64,000 bases of DNA from Rhodanobacter sp. AS-Z3 (GCF_029224025.1 NZ_CP119392.1:519001-583000); one strand, 5' to 3'; positions 51,742 to 62,241 are shown, counted from the first letter of the stretch. Program-made: numbers and translations. The notes: generated by a model not told the origin, from the sequence alone.

Positions 51742-54531
51742 GTGCTGTCACTGGCTGTCCCAGGCTGTTACGTGATTGCCGGCATCTGCGCTTATGCCGC
51801 AGTGGCGCACATGAGTGCGGCATTGAGACAGCCCCGCCAGCCGGCACAACAGGTGTTTGCACTGGCGTGCGTTATGGCCGTCTTCATGCTGTTGACGCTG
51901 GCCGGCCTGTTTCAGTCGAGCGATATTGCCGAGCTGAGCGGCATGCTGCGCTGGAATATCGCCTGCGTGCTGGGATTCGAGATCCTGTACCTGTGGTTCA
52001 CGGTGCTTTACAGCGGCGTGCGGTCTGCCAGGTTAGCCGTTGTGTTCGGCGTGCTGCTGGGCGTGCTGCTTGTCCGCAATTTCGTGGCGCCGTACACGCT
52101 GCAGTTTGCCCATATGGACGTTGTGCGACAGCAGTGGTTGCCATGGGGCGAGGTGCTCAGCAGGGAGTCGGGCGTGCCGAGCGGGTGGGCTTACGCAACG
52201 GCGGTGCTGTTTCCTCTGGCGCTGGGTTATCAAGTCAAGATTTTCTGGGACCTGTATCGCCGTCACTTCCGGCTGGCCGATCGGGTCATGTTGATCACCG
52301 CGAGTATTTACGCGATCACCTCGACCGAGGGTGTCTTCGCACGCCTGTTCCCGGATCTGGCCCTGGTGCCGGCCGGAGCGCTGGGCTTCGTGGGGCTCAT
52401 TGCCGGAACCGCCTGGGCGCTGGATCGCAATATCCGGATGAGCCTGCGCAGCGCGGAAGCACGCTTTCGTTCGCTGGTGGAGCAGGCCCCTTTCAGCGTC
52501 CAGGTGCTGGCCAGAGACGGCAGTACCCGCATGATCAACCGGGCATGGGAAGAGCTGTGGCAAGTGTCTGGAAAAAGTCTCGTCGGATACAACATTTTCG
52601 AGAACAAGAAGCTGGCCGAGCGTGGCATCACCACGTTGATCGCGCAGGCGTTCGCCGGCGAAGTCAGTCAGGCCGAGCCATTCGTCTACGTGCCGTCAGG
52701 CCAGCAGCCTCCCGCTGATCCGTCGCGCGAGCGCTGGGTGCAAGGCTATATGTATCCGCTGAAAGACGGCAGCGGCAACATCCGCGAAGTGGTGCTGATG
52801 CACCGGGACGTCACCGAGGATCGCCGCCTGGCCGATTCGCTGCGGGCCAGCGAAGAGCGCTTTCGTACGGTCATCGAACAATCGCCGGTCGGCATGGCCT
52901 TCCATCGGAACGGGCTGACGCTGAAGGTGAATGCGACGTTCCTGCGCATGCTCGGTTACGACGACCCCGCCGAGGTATGCGACAAGTCGATGCTGCTCTG
53001 GATTGCGCCGCAGTGTCGCGAGGACGTTGCAGCGCGGCTCAGCCGCCGCCCGTCTGACGAGGCGGTGGATGACACCTACGAAACCCAGTTCCAGCGCAAG
53101 GACGGTTCGCAGTTTCCGGTGCTGATCTATGCCAAAAGCGTGATGATCAGCGAGGGCCAGTTGTCGTTCGGCTTCATGATCGACCTGACCGAGCGCAAGG
53201 ACTCGGACGACCGCATCAAGTACCTCGCCTATTACGACTCCACCACCGACCTGCCGAATCGACAATTGCTGGCCAACCAGCTGAAACACGCCATGTCTTC
53301 CAGCGTTCGCACTGGCCAATGGAGTGCGCTGCTGTTCATCGACCTGGACAACTTCAAGGCACTCAATGAGAGCCAGGGCCATGACATCGGTGACTTGCTG
53401 CTGCGCGAAATTGCCGGCCGGCTGACCGCGACGGCACGCCAGGGCGACACCGTCGCGCGATTTGGTGGCGATGAATTCCTGGTGTTGCTGGAGGATCTGG
53501 GCGAGCAGGATCTGGAGGCCGCTGAAATGGCCAGAAACATCGGCGCATCGCTACTGGCCGAACTGGCCCAGCCGTGCTTCTTCGGCACCCAGGAGTATCG
53601 CGGCACCACCAGTATCGGCGTGACCTTGTTCAGAGGGCTCGATCAGTCGGTCGACGAGATTCTGAAGCAGGGCGACATCGCGATGTACCAGGCGAAAAAT
53701 GCCGGTCGCAATACCTTGTGCTTCTACGACAAGGCGATGCAACACGCCATCCACGCGCGCAGCACCATGGAAGCTGAGTTGCGCAAAGCCATGGAAGCCG
53801 ATCAGCTGTGCCTGCACTACCAGATCCAGGTCGACCGGTACGGCCAGCCGATGGGGGCCGAGGCGCTGATGCGCTGGATGCACCCGCAGCGTGGCATGAT
53901 TTCGCCCGCCGAATTCATTCCGCTGGCCGAAGAAACCGGGTTGATGATACCGATGGGCCGTTGGGCGATGGAGCAAGTCTGCCAGCAGATTGCCGAGTGG
54001 CAGCGACATCCGGCGATGCGTGACCTGGTCGTGGCCGTGAACGTCAGTGCCCGCCAATTCAGCCATCCCGACTTCCCCGCGCAGGTAAAGCACGCGATCC
54101 AGACGCATGCGATCGCACCGCGCTTGCTCAAGCTGGAGCTGACCGAAAGTCTGCTGCTGGAGAGCAACCAGACCAGCATGGCGACGATGGCTACATTGAG
54201 CGATATCGGCGTGCCGTTGTCGCTGGACGATTTTGGTACCGGCTATTCATCGCTGCAGTATTTGAAGTCGCTGCCCTTCCGACAGCTCAAGATCGATCAG
54301 TCCTTCGTCAGGGAAATTCATTCCAGCAATAGCGATCGGGCCATCGTGCGAACCATCATCGGCATGGCGCAAAGCCTGGGCCTCGACGTCATCGCCGAAG
54401 GCGTGGAAACCACCATCCAGCGCGACCTGTTGATCGAGGCTGGCTGCCGACAGTTCCAGGGCTATTTGTTCGGGCGACCCATGCCGGTCGACAAGTTCGA
54501 GGCCGATATACACACACGCCACACGCTGTAA
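51742..54531 (+). CDS. 7TM-PAS-PAS-GGDEF-EAL cyclic-di-GMP protein
   Basis: A 929-aa protein. GTG 51742 is preferred (GGAG 6 nt upstream) over the in-frame GTG at 51706. About seven helices (1-230) are followed by two PAS domains (about 240-370 and 375-500), a GGDEF domain with intact GGDEF at 575-579, and an EAL domain with EAL at 707-709, DDFGTGYSSLQYLK and KIDQSFVR. The active-site signatures of both domains look complete, so it could make or break cyclic-di-GMP; most such hybrids act mainly as phosphodiesterases. The membrane and PAS sensors suggest response to an envelope or redox signal. Monocistronic as far as can be seen. Confidence 0.92.
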   Translation: MLSLAVPGCYVIAGICAYAAVAHMSAALRQPRQPAQQVFALACVMAVFMLLTLAGLFQSSDIAELSGMLRWNIACVLGFEILYLWFTVLYSGVRSARLAVVFGVLLGVLLVRNFVAPYTLQFAHMDVVRQQWLPWGEVLSRESGVPSGWAYATAVLFPLALGYQVKIFWDLYRRHFRLADRVMLITASIYAITSTEGVFARLFPDLALVPAGALGFVGLIAGTAWALDRNIRMSLRSAEARFRSLVEQAPFSVQVLARDGSTRMINRAWEELWQVSGKSLVGYNIFENKKLAERGITTLIAQAFAGEVSQAEPFVYVPSGQQPPADPSRERWVQGYMYPLKDGSGNIREVVLMHRDVTEDRRLADSLRASEERFRTVIEQSPVGMAFHRNGLTLKVNATFLRMLGYDDPAEVCDKSMLLWIAPQCREDVAARLSRRPSDEAVDDTYETQFQRKDGSQFPVLIYAKSVMISEGQLSFGFMIDLTERKDSDDRIKYLAYYDSTTDLPNRQLLANQLKHAMSSSVRTGQWSALLFIDLDNFKALNESQGHDIGDLLLREIAGRLTATARQGDTVARFGGDEFLVLLEDLGEQDLEAAEMARNIGASLLAELAQPCFFGTQEYRGTTSIGVTLFRGLDQSVDEILKQGDIAMYQAKNAGRNTLCFYDKAMQHAIHARSTMEAELRKAMEADQLCLHYQIQVDRYGQPMGAEALMRWMHPQRGMISPAEFIPLAEETGLMIPMGRWAMEQVCQQIAEWQRHPAMRDLVVAVNVSARQFSHPDFPAQVKHAIQTHAIAPRLLKLELTESLLLESNQTSMATMATLSDIGVPLSLDDFGTGYSSLQYLKSLPFRQLKIDQSFVREIHSSNSDRAIVRTIIGMAQSLGLDVIAEGVETTIQRDLLIEAGCRQFQGYLFGRPMPVDKFEADIHTRHTL

Positions 54532-54641
54532 TCGGCGGCTCGCCAACCCTCCAGAGAGTCTGGTCCGGCGCAGTTTGGCACCTGCGAATTACCGGTTTGC
54601 CTTCACGCGAAGCTGCCTGATCGGCGCCGCCGGGAGCCGCG

Positions 54642-54670
54642 ATGGACACAACTCCGTAGTTTGTGTCCAT
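54642..54670. repeat. 10-bp perfect inverted repeat
   Basis: ATGGACACAA and TTGTGTCCAT are separated by 9 bp. This is one of four TAGTTTGTG-like motifs between 54642 and 54745. Confidence 0.75.
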
Positions 54671-54707
54671 AAGCACCCCATCGTTTGTGCCTTCTTCGGC
54701 TCAGCAA

Positions 54708-54745
54708 CACAAACTATGCAGGTCGATCTATCCCCATAGTCTGTG
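54708..54745. repeat. 11-bp inverted repeat of the TAGTTTGTG motif
   Basis: CACAAACTATG (54708-54718) faces CATAGTCTGTG (54735-54745), one mismatch, 16-bp spacer. A further lone copy (TCGTTTGTG) sits at 54681-54689. Confidence 0.65.
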
Positions 54746-55050
54746 CATGTCACGTTGGATCAATGGGTTAGCATTTGTCCAGGTTCGCAAAATGGCTTGA
54801 TAAAGCGGCAAAGTGTGTGCATCTGCGCAGCGGTAACGGCAGATTCGACGACGTCTAGCAGCGGGCCCAGATGAACAGGCTCGGAGACGATTGACCGGCA
54901 GCAGGCGTTGGAGATTTGCTTACATGGACGAGTTGTCGATGATTGCGTATTGCCAACGAACTGCCCACGCGTTGCCAACACAGTTGATTAGGGCCGGCAA
55001 ACGACTTGACCAGCATTGGCAACCAGCTGACCACCTGACTGAGGTCACCC

Positions 55051-55066
55051 GTCGACCAAAGTCGAC
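55051..55066. promoter_or_regulatory. GTCGACCAAAGTCGAC dyad
   Basis: A perfect dyad whose central 14 bases are identical to the inverted form of the acs/porin operator (11045-11058). No nearby gene start is apparent, so it may be chance or a stranded site. Confidence 0.3.
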
Positions 55067-55314
55067 TGGCTCCAACCGGCCATTACCAGCCGGTCGATTC
55101 CCCTCCCAAGTCTTCGCATAGCGGCCATTCGCTAAGTCGCCAACCGTTGGCTATGTTCAGCAAGCACCACGAAGTAAATCGCTCTAATTCTCCATGACAA
55201 GAAGCAGGACTCTCTTACCGAAGGCCGTCTCATCAAAAAAAACTGAACACGGACCGTCAGTCCCAGTACTCTTGCCCGTCGATGACATGGACCACAATGC
55301 ATATCCACCTAAGC

Positions 55315-56007
55315 TCAATTGACAAGGAAACGATAGCCGACGCCGGGCTCGGTCTTCAGCCAGCGTGGAGCGGCCGCATCGTCACCCAACTTCTGGCGGA
55401 GTTTGCCAAGCACGATACGCAGGTACTGTTTGTCATCGGTATGAGTCGGCCCCCATATCTCACGCAGCAGCTGTTGCTGGGTCACCACCAGACCGGCATG
55501 GCGTAGCAGCACTTCCAGCACGGCGTACTCCTTTCGGGTCAGCGCCAGCGGCACCCCTTCCAGACTTACCTCGCGACGTGCCAGATCGACCGCGAGATGT
55601 CCATCGTCCTACTGAGGGGAGCACTCCGGCTCACCCGTACGGTTGCGCAGCAAGGCACGCAAGCGCGCCATCAGCTCTTGGATACCGAACGGCTTGGTCA
55701 TGTAATCGTTGGCGCCGCGGTCGAGTGCACGCACCTTCTCGGTTTCCGCATCTCGCACCGACAACATCAGCACTGGTACTTGACTCCATTGGCGTAATTC
55801 GCCAAGCACTTCATGACCGTCGCGATCAGGCAATCCAATGTCCAGAACCAGCAGATCCGGCGATTGCGTCGCCGCGAGTGCCAGTCCGTCTGCGGCGTTG
55901 CTGGCCAGCAATACCTCGTAGCCTTCGGCACGCAGCCCTATTTCGAGAAAGCGGCGAATCTGTGCTTCGTCGTCGATCACCAGAATGCGTGGCGCTGATG
56001 TGGTCAT
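55315..56007 (-). pseudogene. kdpE: kdpE interrupted by an in-frame amber codon
   Basis: OmpR-family response regulator of the kdp system. The receiver (ATG 56007; VIDDEAQIRRFLEIGL, phospho-acceptor in LLVLDIGLPDRDG, Lys in YMTKPFG) runs to codon 132, where TAG (55611-55609) stops it. The same frame then continues without another stop through linker sequence (DDGHLAVDLARREV) and a full winged helix (LALTRKEYAVLEVLL, YRFLVN) to 55315. The 230 codons including the amber match KdpE length, so one base change explains the damage. Unless suppressed, the product has no DNA-binding domain. The start overlaps the kdpD stop by four bases. Confidence 0.9.
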
Positions 56008-58670
56008 GCTGCGATGTCGGTCGGTGGCGGCAGTGGCAGGCTGATGCGAATGGTGGTCCCGACGCCCGCACCAGGTAGTGCTTCGACGCTACCGCCATGA
56101 GCACCGATCATTCCCCGACAGATCGCAAGGCCGAGGCCAGTGCCTTGCGGCGCGCAGTCACCGCGTGACACCGAATAGAACATGTCAAAGATCTGCGCCC
56201 GTTCGTGCTCTGGAATACCCGGACCACGATCAGCGACATCGATCAGCAGGCTGCCATCGACGCAGCTCGTAGTCACACGAACGGGCTCGCCAGCGGGTGA
56301 AAAGCGCGCGGCGTTCTCAAGGATATTGAACAACGCCTGCTCGATCAACGCGGCATGGACATAAAGCAGCACGGGACTGCCAGGCGCCATGGTTTCCACG
56401 CGAAGATAGGGAAACAGCTTGCGCAGGCGTGTCACTGCTGCTGCGACAATTTCCTCGCTGTCCGTCCAGTCGCGGTTGAGTTTCAGCGTGCCGTGGCCGA
56501 GCCGCGTCATGTCAAGCAGATTCTGGATATAGCTGTCCAGTCGCTGCCCTTCTCCGAGGATCGCCTCCAGCAATTCGAGGCGCTCTTTCGGCGGCAATTT
56601 CTCCTCGTAGCTGATCAACGTCCCTGCTGCGCCGATCATGGATGCCAGCGGTGAACGCAAATCGTGCGAGACCGAGGATAGCAGTGCGCTGCGCAAGCGT
56701 TCGGTTTCACCTTGTACGCGCGCACCCTCAAGCTCGTCTGACAGTCGCACGCGTTCCAGGGCTTGTCCGATGTCCTGCGTCATTGCCAACGCCAAACTGC
56801 GCTGTGCTGGATCGGGATCGCCCACGGCGGGTTCGAAATGGAGCGCAACCACGCCCATCGGTTGAGCCTCGCTGCCCAACGGCATGATCCAGTACGGCGC
56901 CGCATTCAAGGTGTCGGTACGGTGACCAGCCTGCAAACCATGCTGATCCCCCCAGTCAGCTGCAGCCAAATCCTGCGTAGTGAGCGCGGCTTCCAGAGGT
57001 ACGCTTGTTGCCACACGCATGATCTGTTCCGCGTCGCGAGCCAGAATCGCAACATGACAGCGCAACGCAAGCGCCAGTGCCTTGCTGCCTGCATCGCGGA
57101 TGCTGTCAGCATCGGCGCTGGTGCTCAATTTCTGGCCCAGCGTCAGCAGCGAGCGCGTCTGCACCTGTGCGCTCCTCAACGACTCCACCTGGCTGGCAAG
57201 CCGGGTGGCAAGACGACTGCAAACCAAGGCGGCGACCAGAAACAGCGTGACGGTCATCGCGTCACCGACATTCGCGATCACCAAGGTGTAGCGCGGTGGC
57301 GCGAAAAAGAAGTTGTATCCGAGGAAGCAGAGTACGGCCGTGTAGACGGCGACGGCCATGCGCGTACGAACGGCGACCACAAGAACCGCCGTGAGGAAGA
57401 TCAGCGACAGGTTTGCCACCGACATATAGCGATCGGCAATGAACGACAGTCCGAACGCCACCAGCGTAGCCAGCGTCGCGTAGACATATTCGCCACGCGC
57501 ACCGTGTGCAGTTGAAACCTGAAGGTGCCGCCGTGCCTTGGCGCGCTCCACCGGCGTGGCGATGATGGTTAGCTCCAGGTGCGCAGCGTGGCGCAGCAGC
57601 AACTGGGTCAGAGATCGCCCAAGCATGCGTGCCAGAACGCGTTCTCGGGTACGGCCAAGAATGATTTGGCCAATACCCTCCCGATCAGCGTGCGCAATCA
57701 GTTCGTCGGCAATGGCGTAGCCGCGCAGGATAATAGCTTCGCCGCCCAAGCGGCGTGCCAGTTGCATCGCGGCGTCCAGCCGTTCGCGTCGTCCCGGATC
57801 CAGTGGCGCCCCGGTATCAACGAAAGCCACACTCCAAGGCGCGCCACGCCGCTCGGCGATGCGTCGCGCCACACGCACCAGGTATTCGCTCTGACCGTAC
57901 CCGTCGATTGCTGCCAGCACACGGCGGCGCACCGGCATGCTGCCGCCACGTGCCAGCATGTGTTCGCGCAAGTCGCTGTCAACATGGTTCGCAATCGTAT
58001 CGACCGCCAGTTCGCGCAATGCGGCGAGGTTGGTCGGCGTGAAGAACGCATCAAGCGCTGCCGCTGCTGTCTCCGGCACGTAGACCTTGCCCTGCTTCAA
58101 GCGACCGATCAGTTCACGTGGGGGCAAGTCGACGAGCACAATGTCGCGCGCACGGTCGAGGAACGCATCGGGCACGGTCTCGCGCACAGTAATGCCGGTG
58201 ATCCGCCGCACCTGATCGTTGAGGCTTTCCAGATGCTGCACGTTGAGCGCGCTGTATATCTCGATTCCAGCATCCAGCAGTTCGGCAATGTCCTGCCAGC
58301 GCCGCTCATGGCGACCGCCGGGAAGATTGCGATGCGCCAGTTCATCGACCAGCAGAACAGCCGGCTTACGCGTGAGTGCGGCGTCCAGGTCGAACTCAGT
58401 GAAGTCACGGTCGTGGTATCGCACTGCTCGGCGCGGCAACACTTCCATGCCTTCCAGCAGTGCCGCCGTGTCGGCGCGGCCATGCGTTTCCACCAGGCCA
58501 ACCACCACGTCCACACCTTGCCGTTTCAGCTCGCGCGCGGCGGACAACATCGCGTACGTCTTGCCGACGCCTGGCGCGGCGCCAAGGAACACCTTCAGCC
58601 GCTGACTGCGCTCGTCGTGCACGGTACTAAGCAAGGCATCGGCACGTGCTTCGCGGGATGGTTCGCTCAT
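56004..58670 (-). CDS. kdpD: Turgor/K+ sensor histidine kinase
   Basis: An 888-aa KdpD: an N-terminal KdpD domain with Walker A GAAPGVGKTYAM near residue 31 and VLLVDELAHRN, a USP-like domain (about 250-370), four central helices (about 395-490, DUF4118), a GAF-like segment, then HisKA with His669 (SVSHDLRSPL) and HATPase (ILENAARF, VADRGPGIP, GTGLGLAICRG). It responds to low K+ and should phosphorylate KdpE. Its partner is truncated here, so signalling to the kdp promoter is in doubt. It ends in an ATGA overlap with kdpE. Confidence 0.96.
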   Translation of the reverse strand: MSEPSREARADALLSTVHDERSQRLKVFLGAAPGVGKTYAMLSAARELKRQGVDVVVGLVETHGRADTAALLEGMEVLPRRAVRYHDRDFTEFDLDAALTRKPAVLLVDELAHRNLPGGRHERRWQDIAELLDAGIEIYSALNVQHLESLNDQVRRITGITVRETVPDAFLDRARDIVLVDLPPRELIGRLKQGKVYVPETAAAALDAFFTPTNLAALRELAVDTIANHVDSDLREHMLARGGSMPVRRRVLAAIDGYGQSEYLVRVARRIAERRGAPWSVAFVDTGAPLDPGRRERLDAAMQLARRLGGEAIILRGYAIADELIAHADREGIGQIILGRTRERVLARMLGRSLTQLLLRHAAHLELTIIATPVERAKARRHLQVSTAHGARGEYVYATLATLVAFGLSFIADRYMSVANLSLIFLTAVLVVAVRTRMAVAVYTAVLCFLGYNFFFAPPRYTLVIANVGDAMTVTLFLVAALVCSRLATRLASQVESLRSAQVQTRSLLTLGQKLSTSADADSIRDAGSKALALALRCHVAILARDAEQIMRVATSVPLEAALTTQDLAAADWGDQHGLQAGHRTDTLNAAPYWIMPLGSEAQPMGVVALHFEPAVGDPDPAQRSLALAMTQDIGQALERVRLSDELEGARVQGETERLRSALLSSVSHDLRSPLASMIGAAGTLISYEEKLPPKERLELLEAILGEGQRLDSYIQNLLDMTRLGHGTLKLNRDWTDSEEIVAAAVTRLRKLFPYLRVETMAPGSPVLLYVHAALIEQALFNILENAARFSPAGEPVRVTTSCVDGSLLIDVADRGPGIPEHERAQIFDMFYSVSRGDCAPQGTGLGLAICRGMIGAHGGSVEALPGAGVGTTIRISLPLPPPTDIAA

Positions 58671-58708
58671 GGACAGATGACCGTTTGGGTGGCACTGCGT
58701 TCACTGGA

Positions 58709-59293
58709 TCACCCGGCATGAGCCTGGGCAGCGTCCAGTGCGAGATTGAGTTGGAGCACGTTGACCCGCGGCTCGCCGAGCACACCAAGCTGGCGACCGT
58801 CAGTGTATTTGTTCACCAGCGCCTGCACCTGTGCATGGGTCATGCCGCGCACCTTTGCCACGCGAGCAAGTTGGTACTGCGCCGCAGCCGGGCTGATCTG
58901 CGGGTCGAGCCCACTGCCAGACGCCGTCACCAGATCCACCGGCACGGCTGCAGTGTTGCCAGGATCAGCCGCACGAAGCAAGGCGATGCGCTGCTTCACC
59001 GCATCAGTGAGCGCCGGGTTGGTCGGACCGACATTGGAGCCCGCCGACGATGCGCCGTTGTAAGGATTCGGCGTGGTCGCCGACGGCCGTCCCCAGAAAT
59101 ACTTCGGTTCGGTAAACGACTGGCCGATCAAGGCAGAACCAATCGGCTGGCCGTCCTTCACGATCAGGCTGCCGTTGGCCTGATGCGGAAAGATCAGTTG
59201 AGCCAGACCGGTAGCGGCCAGCGGATATAGCACGCCGGTGATGACGGTCATCAACAGCAGCAGGGAGAAAGATTGACGCAGCAATTTGCTCAT
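58709..59293 (-). CDS. kdpC: K+-transporting ATPase subunit C
   Basis: A 194-aa subunit: one N-terminal transmembrane helix (about 9-32) then a periplasmic/soluble domain with [40 protein letters not shown] and the C-terminal [23 protein letters not shown]. KdpC stabilises the KdpFAB assembly and raises ATP affinity. It lies 75 bp after the TorF-like gene and 38 bp before kdpD. Confidence 0.97.
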   Translation of the reverse strand: MSKLLRQSFSLLLLMTVITGVLYPLAATGLAQLIFPHQANGSLIVKDGQPIGSALIGQSFTEPKYFWGRPSATTPNPYNGASSAGSNVGPTNPALTDAVKQRIALLRAADPGNTAAVPVDLVTASGSGLDPQISPAAAQYQLARVAKVRGMTHAQVQALVNKYTDGRQLGVLGEPRVNVLQLNLALDAAQAHAG

Positions 59294-59368
59294 GGCGGTC
59301 TCGGTGTTTTTGAAAGTACGGCCAAGCTTCGGCCGTTTGTTGCTATCCGCGATCGGCTATCGATCGCC

Positions 59369-60166
59369 TCAGAAAGTCCCCTGCAGCATCAGGAATCCAC
59401 GCGACCCGCCGACGTTGCGGGTGTTGCTGGCGTCGAGAAAGCTGGAGGTACGCCGATAGAAATTCGCATTGGTCGCATAGGTGACACCACCGCTCAGCGA
59501 CCAGTGAGTCGCAAACTGGTACTTCAGCGTTGCAACAAAATCGCTGTATCCGGGATTGCGCGCACCGTCAGCCAGTGGTGTCACCAGCGTGGTGATGTAG
59601 TGCGTGTGGCCCGCATGCAAGGCGAGGCTCCACGCATCAGTGAGCGGTATGGCGGCATCCAGTTGCAGATAGTCCGTGCCTTTCGAATCGCCGCGATAAC
59701 CCTGTTCTGTATCCACGCCGAAATAGTCGGTGAGCGCGCGGTTGTATTTCAAAGTGAGCAACTTCCAGCTCAGCGCGACGTTCGCCTCGGCAGTATTCAA
59801 TGAGCGCGAGCGTAGTCCCGCCTGATCAAGATTGGCACCCGGGTAGACATAGCTGTACAGGCCAGCGCGCCACGACCAGTCGCTGTTGATTGCATGGCCG
59901 TAGCTGGCATACAAGTCCAGCTCCATGCCGCCACCCGGATAGCTGCGCTCGCTGATGCTGGAACCCCAGAAACCGGCGGCAAAACCGTTCGTGTTCGCAT
60001 AGTCGGCGCCACCCTGAATCGCCGGCTGGCCCCACGTCTGGGTCAGGCCGCGGAACATGTAGTCGGAGGTCACGGCGCCATTGCCGCTTGCAGAGCTGTC
60101 GGTCGCCTTTGCCTGTGTGAACGGGAGGAGTGCCAGTACCAGCGCGATCATCGGAACGCGTTTCAT
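59369..60166 (-). CDS. TorF-family porin inside the kdp operon
   Basis: A 265-aa outer-membrane protein with a signal peptide (VPMIALVLALLPFTQAKA), the TorF/Gcw_chp start GNGAVTSDYMFRGLTQTWGQPA and a C-terminal aromatic residue (FLMLQGTF). The ATG at 60166 overlaps the kdpB stop as TGATG, so translation is coupled; an in-frame GTG at 60181 would lie inside kdpB. It is related to the broken TorF gene at 45949. Placement between kdpB and kdpC suggests an outer-membrane path for K+ under limitation, by inference. Confidence 0.92.
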   Translation of the reverse strand: MKRVPMIALVLALLPFTQAKATDSSASGNGAVTSDYMFRGLTQTWGQPAIQGGADYANTNGFAAGFWGSSISERSYPGGGMELDLYASYGHAINSDWSWRAGLYSYVYPGANLDQAGLRSRSLNTAEANVALSWKLLTLKYNRALTDYFGVDTEQGYRGDSKGTDYLQLDAAIPLTDAWSLALHAGHTHYITTLVTPLADGARNPGYSDFVATLKYQFATHWSLSGGVTYATNANFYRRTSSFLDASNTRNVGGSRGFLMLQGTF

Positions 60167-62238
60167 CAGGAAAGTCCGCACACGACGAGAGCCATGTCGA
60201 TCAGCTTGATGCCAAGGAACGGCATCACCATGCCGCCAAGCCCATAGATAAGCAGGTTGCGACGAAGCAGCGCAGCGGCACCCAGCGCGCGGTATTTCAC
60301 GCCTTTCAGCGCGAGCGGAATCAGCGCCACGATGATCAGCGCATTGAAGATCACCGCCGACAGGATCGCGCTCTGCGGCGTCGCCAGATGCATCACGTTG
60401 AGAGTATTCAACGCCGGATAAGTCGTGGCGAAAGCGGCCGGAATGATGGCGAAATATTTTGCGATGTCGTTGGAGATCGAGAACGTCGTCAGCGAGCCGC
60501 GGGTGATCAGCAGCTGCTTGCCGATCGCCACCACCTCGATCAACTTGGTCGGGTTGGAATCAAGGTCGACCATGTTGCCGGCCTCTTTCGCGGCCTGCGT
60601 GCCGGTATTCATGGCCACCGCGACATCCGCCTGCGCCAGTGCCGGCGCGTCGTTGGTGCCGTCGCCGCACATGGCGACCAACCGGTTTTCCGACTGGATG
60701 TCGCGGATCAGCTGCAGCTTGGCTTCCGGTGTGGCTTCGGCGAGGAAGTCATCAACACCAGCTTCGGCGGCGATGGCAGCGGCAGTAAGCGGATTGTCAC
60801 CGGTGATCATGATGGTCTTGATGCCCATCTTGCGCATCTCGGCGAAGCGCTCCTTGATGCCGGCCTTGACGATGTCCTTCAGCTCGATCACGCCCAGTGC
60901 GTTCGCACCTTCTACCACGATCAGCGGTGTGGCACCGCGGCGCGCGATGTCCTCGGCCATGCGCTTGAGCAGCGGCGGAATGTGACTATTCTGTGCTTCG
61001 AGATATTTTTCGACCGTATCCAATGCGCCCTTTCGGATGTGCCGATCACCCAAATCCACACCGCTCATGCGCGTCTGCGCGGTGAAGGGCACGAACTGCG
61101 CTTCGCCTTCAGTCAGCTGGCGTTCTTCCAGACCGTACCTTTCCTTGGCCAGCACGATCACGCTGCGGCCTTCCGGCGTCTCGTCTGCCAGTGAAGCAAG
61201 CTGTGCGGCTTCGGCTAATTCGTTCTCGGCAATGCCGGGCGCGGGATGGAAGGCCACCGCCTGACGATTGCCCAGCGTGATAGTGCCGGTCTTGTCCAGC
61301 AGCAGCACGTCGACGTCACCGGCCGCTTCGACCGCGCGACCGGAGGTCGCGATGACGTTGGCGCGGATCATCCGGTCCATGCCGGCAATGCCGATTGCGG
61401 AGAGCAGCGCACCGATGGTGGTGGGGATCAGGCACACCAGCAGCGCGATCAGCACCGTCAAGGTGATTGGATGGCCGACACCCGCTGCCTGCACGCTATA
61501 AATCGAATATGGCAGCAGTGTGGAGCAGGCGAGCAGGAAGATCAGCGAAAACTTCGCCAGCAAGATGGTCAACGCGATCTCATTTGGCGTCTTGCGCCGC
61601 TTGGATCCCTCAACCATCGCAATCATGCGATCAAGAAAGCTCTCGCCCGGATTGCTGGTGATCCGCACCACCAGCCAGTCCGACAGTACTTGGGTACCAC
61701 CCGTAACCGCGCTGCGGTCGCCGCCGGATTCGCGAATCACAGGAGCGGACTCGCCGGTGATCGCACTTTCATTGACGCTGGCTGCGCCCGCTACCACCTC
61801 GCCGTCGCCGGGTACCAATTCGCCGGCTTCGACCAGCACGTGATGGCCGTTCCGCAATTCGCTGGATGGTGTGAAAGTGATAAACGCCTGACGATCAGCT
61901 GAGGCCAGCTTTTTCGCGATCACGTCCTTGCGCGAGCTGCGCAAGGCGTCGGCCTGCGCCTTGCCACGCCCCTCGGCCAATGCCTCAGCGAAGTTCGCGA
62001 ACAGCAGCGTGAACCACAGCCACAGGCTGACCCAGAATATGAAGCCGGTCGGTGCCTCGCCGTGGCCGACGAGCGCCTGCACCCACAGCAAGCTGGTGAG
62101 GATGCTGCAGACGAACACCACGAACATCACCGGATTGCGGAACTGCAGCCGTGGCGACAGCTTGCGGAACGAATCGGCTATCGCCGTGAGAATCAGCTCA
62201 CGGTTAAAACTACCCGCTGCTTGCGTTTGTGCGGTCAT
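60166..62238 (-). CDS. kdpB: K+-transporting P-type ATPase subunit B
   Basis: A 690-aa P-type ATPase. It has the actuator loop ITGESAPV near residue 163, phosphorylation site DKTGT with Asp315, nucleotide-binding domain, and hinge [14 protein letters not shown]. Hydrolysis of ATP drives K+ import through KdpA. It starts 3 bp after the kdpA stop and is coupled to the TorF-like gene at its 3' end. Length and motifs are intact. Confidence 0.98.
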   Translation of the reverse strand: MTAQTQAAGSFNRELILTAIADSFRKLSPRLQFRNPVMFVVFVCSILTSLLWVQALVGHGEAPTGFIFWVSLWLWFTLLFANFAEALAEGRGKAQADALRSSRKDVIAKKLASADRQAFITFTPSSELRNGHHVLVEAGELVPGDGEVVAGAASVNESAITGESAPVIRESGGDRSAVTGGTQVLSDWLVVRITSNPGESFLDRMIAMVEGSKRRKTPNEIALTILLAKFSLIFLLACSTLLPYSIYSVQAAGVGHPITLTVLIALLVCLIPTTIGALLSAIGIAGMDRMIRANVIATSGRAVEAAGDVDVLLLDKTGTITLGNRQAVAFHPAPGIAENELAEAAQLASLADETPEGRSVIVLAKERYGLEERQLTEGEAQFVPFTAQTRMSGVDLGDRHIRKGALDTVEKYLEAQNSHIPPLLKRMAEDIARRGATPLIVVEGANALGVIELKDIVKAGIKERFAEMRKMGIKTIMITGDNPLTAAAIAAEAGVDDFLAEATPEAKLQLIRDIQSENRLVAMCGDGTNDAPALAQADVAVAMNTGTQAAKEAGNMVDLDSNPTKLIEVVAIGKQLLITRGSLTTFSISNDIAKYFAIIPAAFATTYPALNTLNVMHLATPQSAILSAVIFNALIIVALIPLALKGVKYRALGAAALLRRNLLIYGLGGMVMPFLGIKLIDMALVVCGLS

Positions 62239-62241
62239 GCT

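Larger units (their letters stand above)
54532..55314. other. Gene-free region with clustered inverted repeats
   Basis: About 780 bases without a convincing gene, less GC-rich than the flanks. It contains the two inverted repeats listed separately and a GTCGAC dyad. Short minus-strand frames (for example 54760-54981) show no family I can name. It separates the GGDEF-EAL gene from the kdp operon end. Confidence 0.6.

Noticed and set aside
54760..54981. Minus-strand 73-codon frame as a transposase remnant
   Set aside because: The fragment SEPVHLGPLLDVVESAV loosely suggests a transposase but nothing else supports it.
55315..55554. Stand-alone 79-aa winged-helix gene after a receiver gene
   Set aside because: It is in the same frame as the truncated kdpE, with continuous linker coding across the TAG, so it is the second half of one broken gene.
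57579..58721. 380-codon frame antisense to kdpD
   Set aside because: Shadow of kdpD; no start signals.
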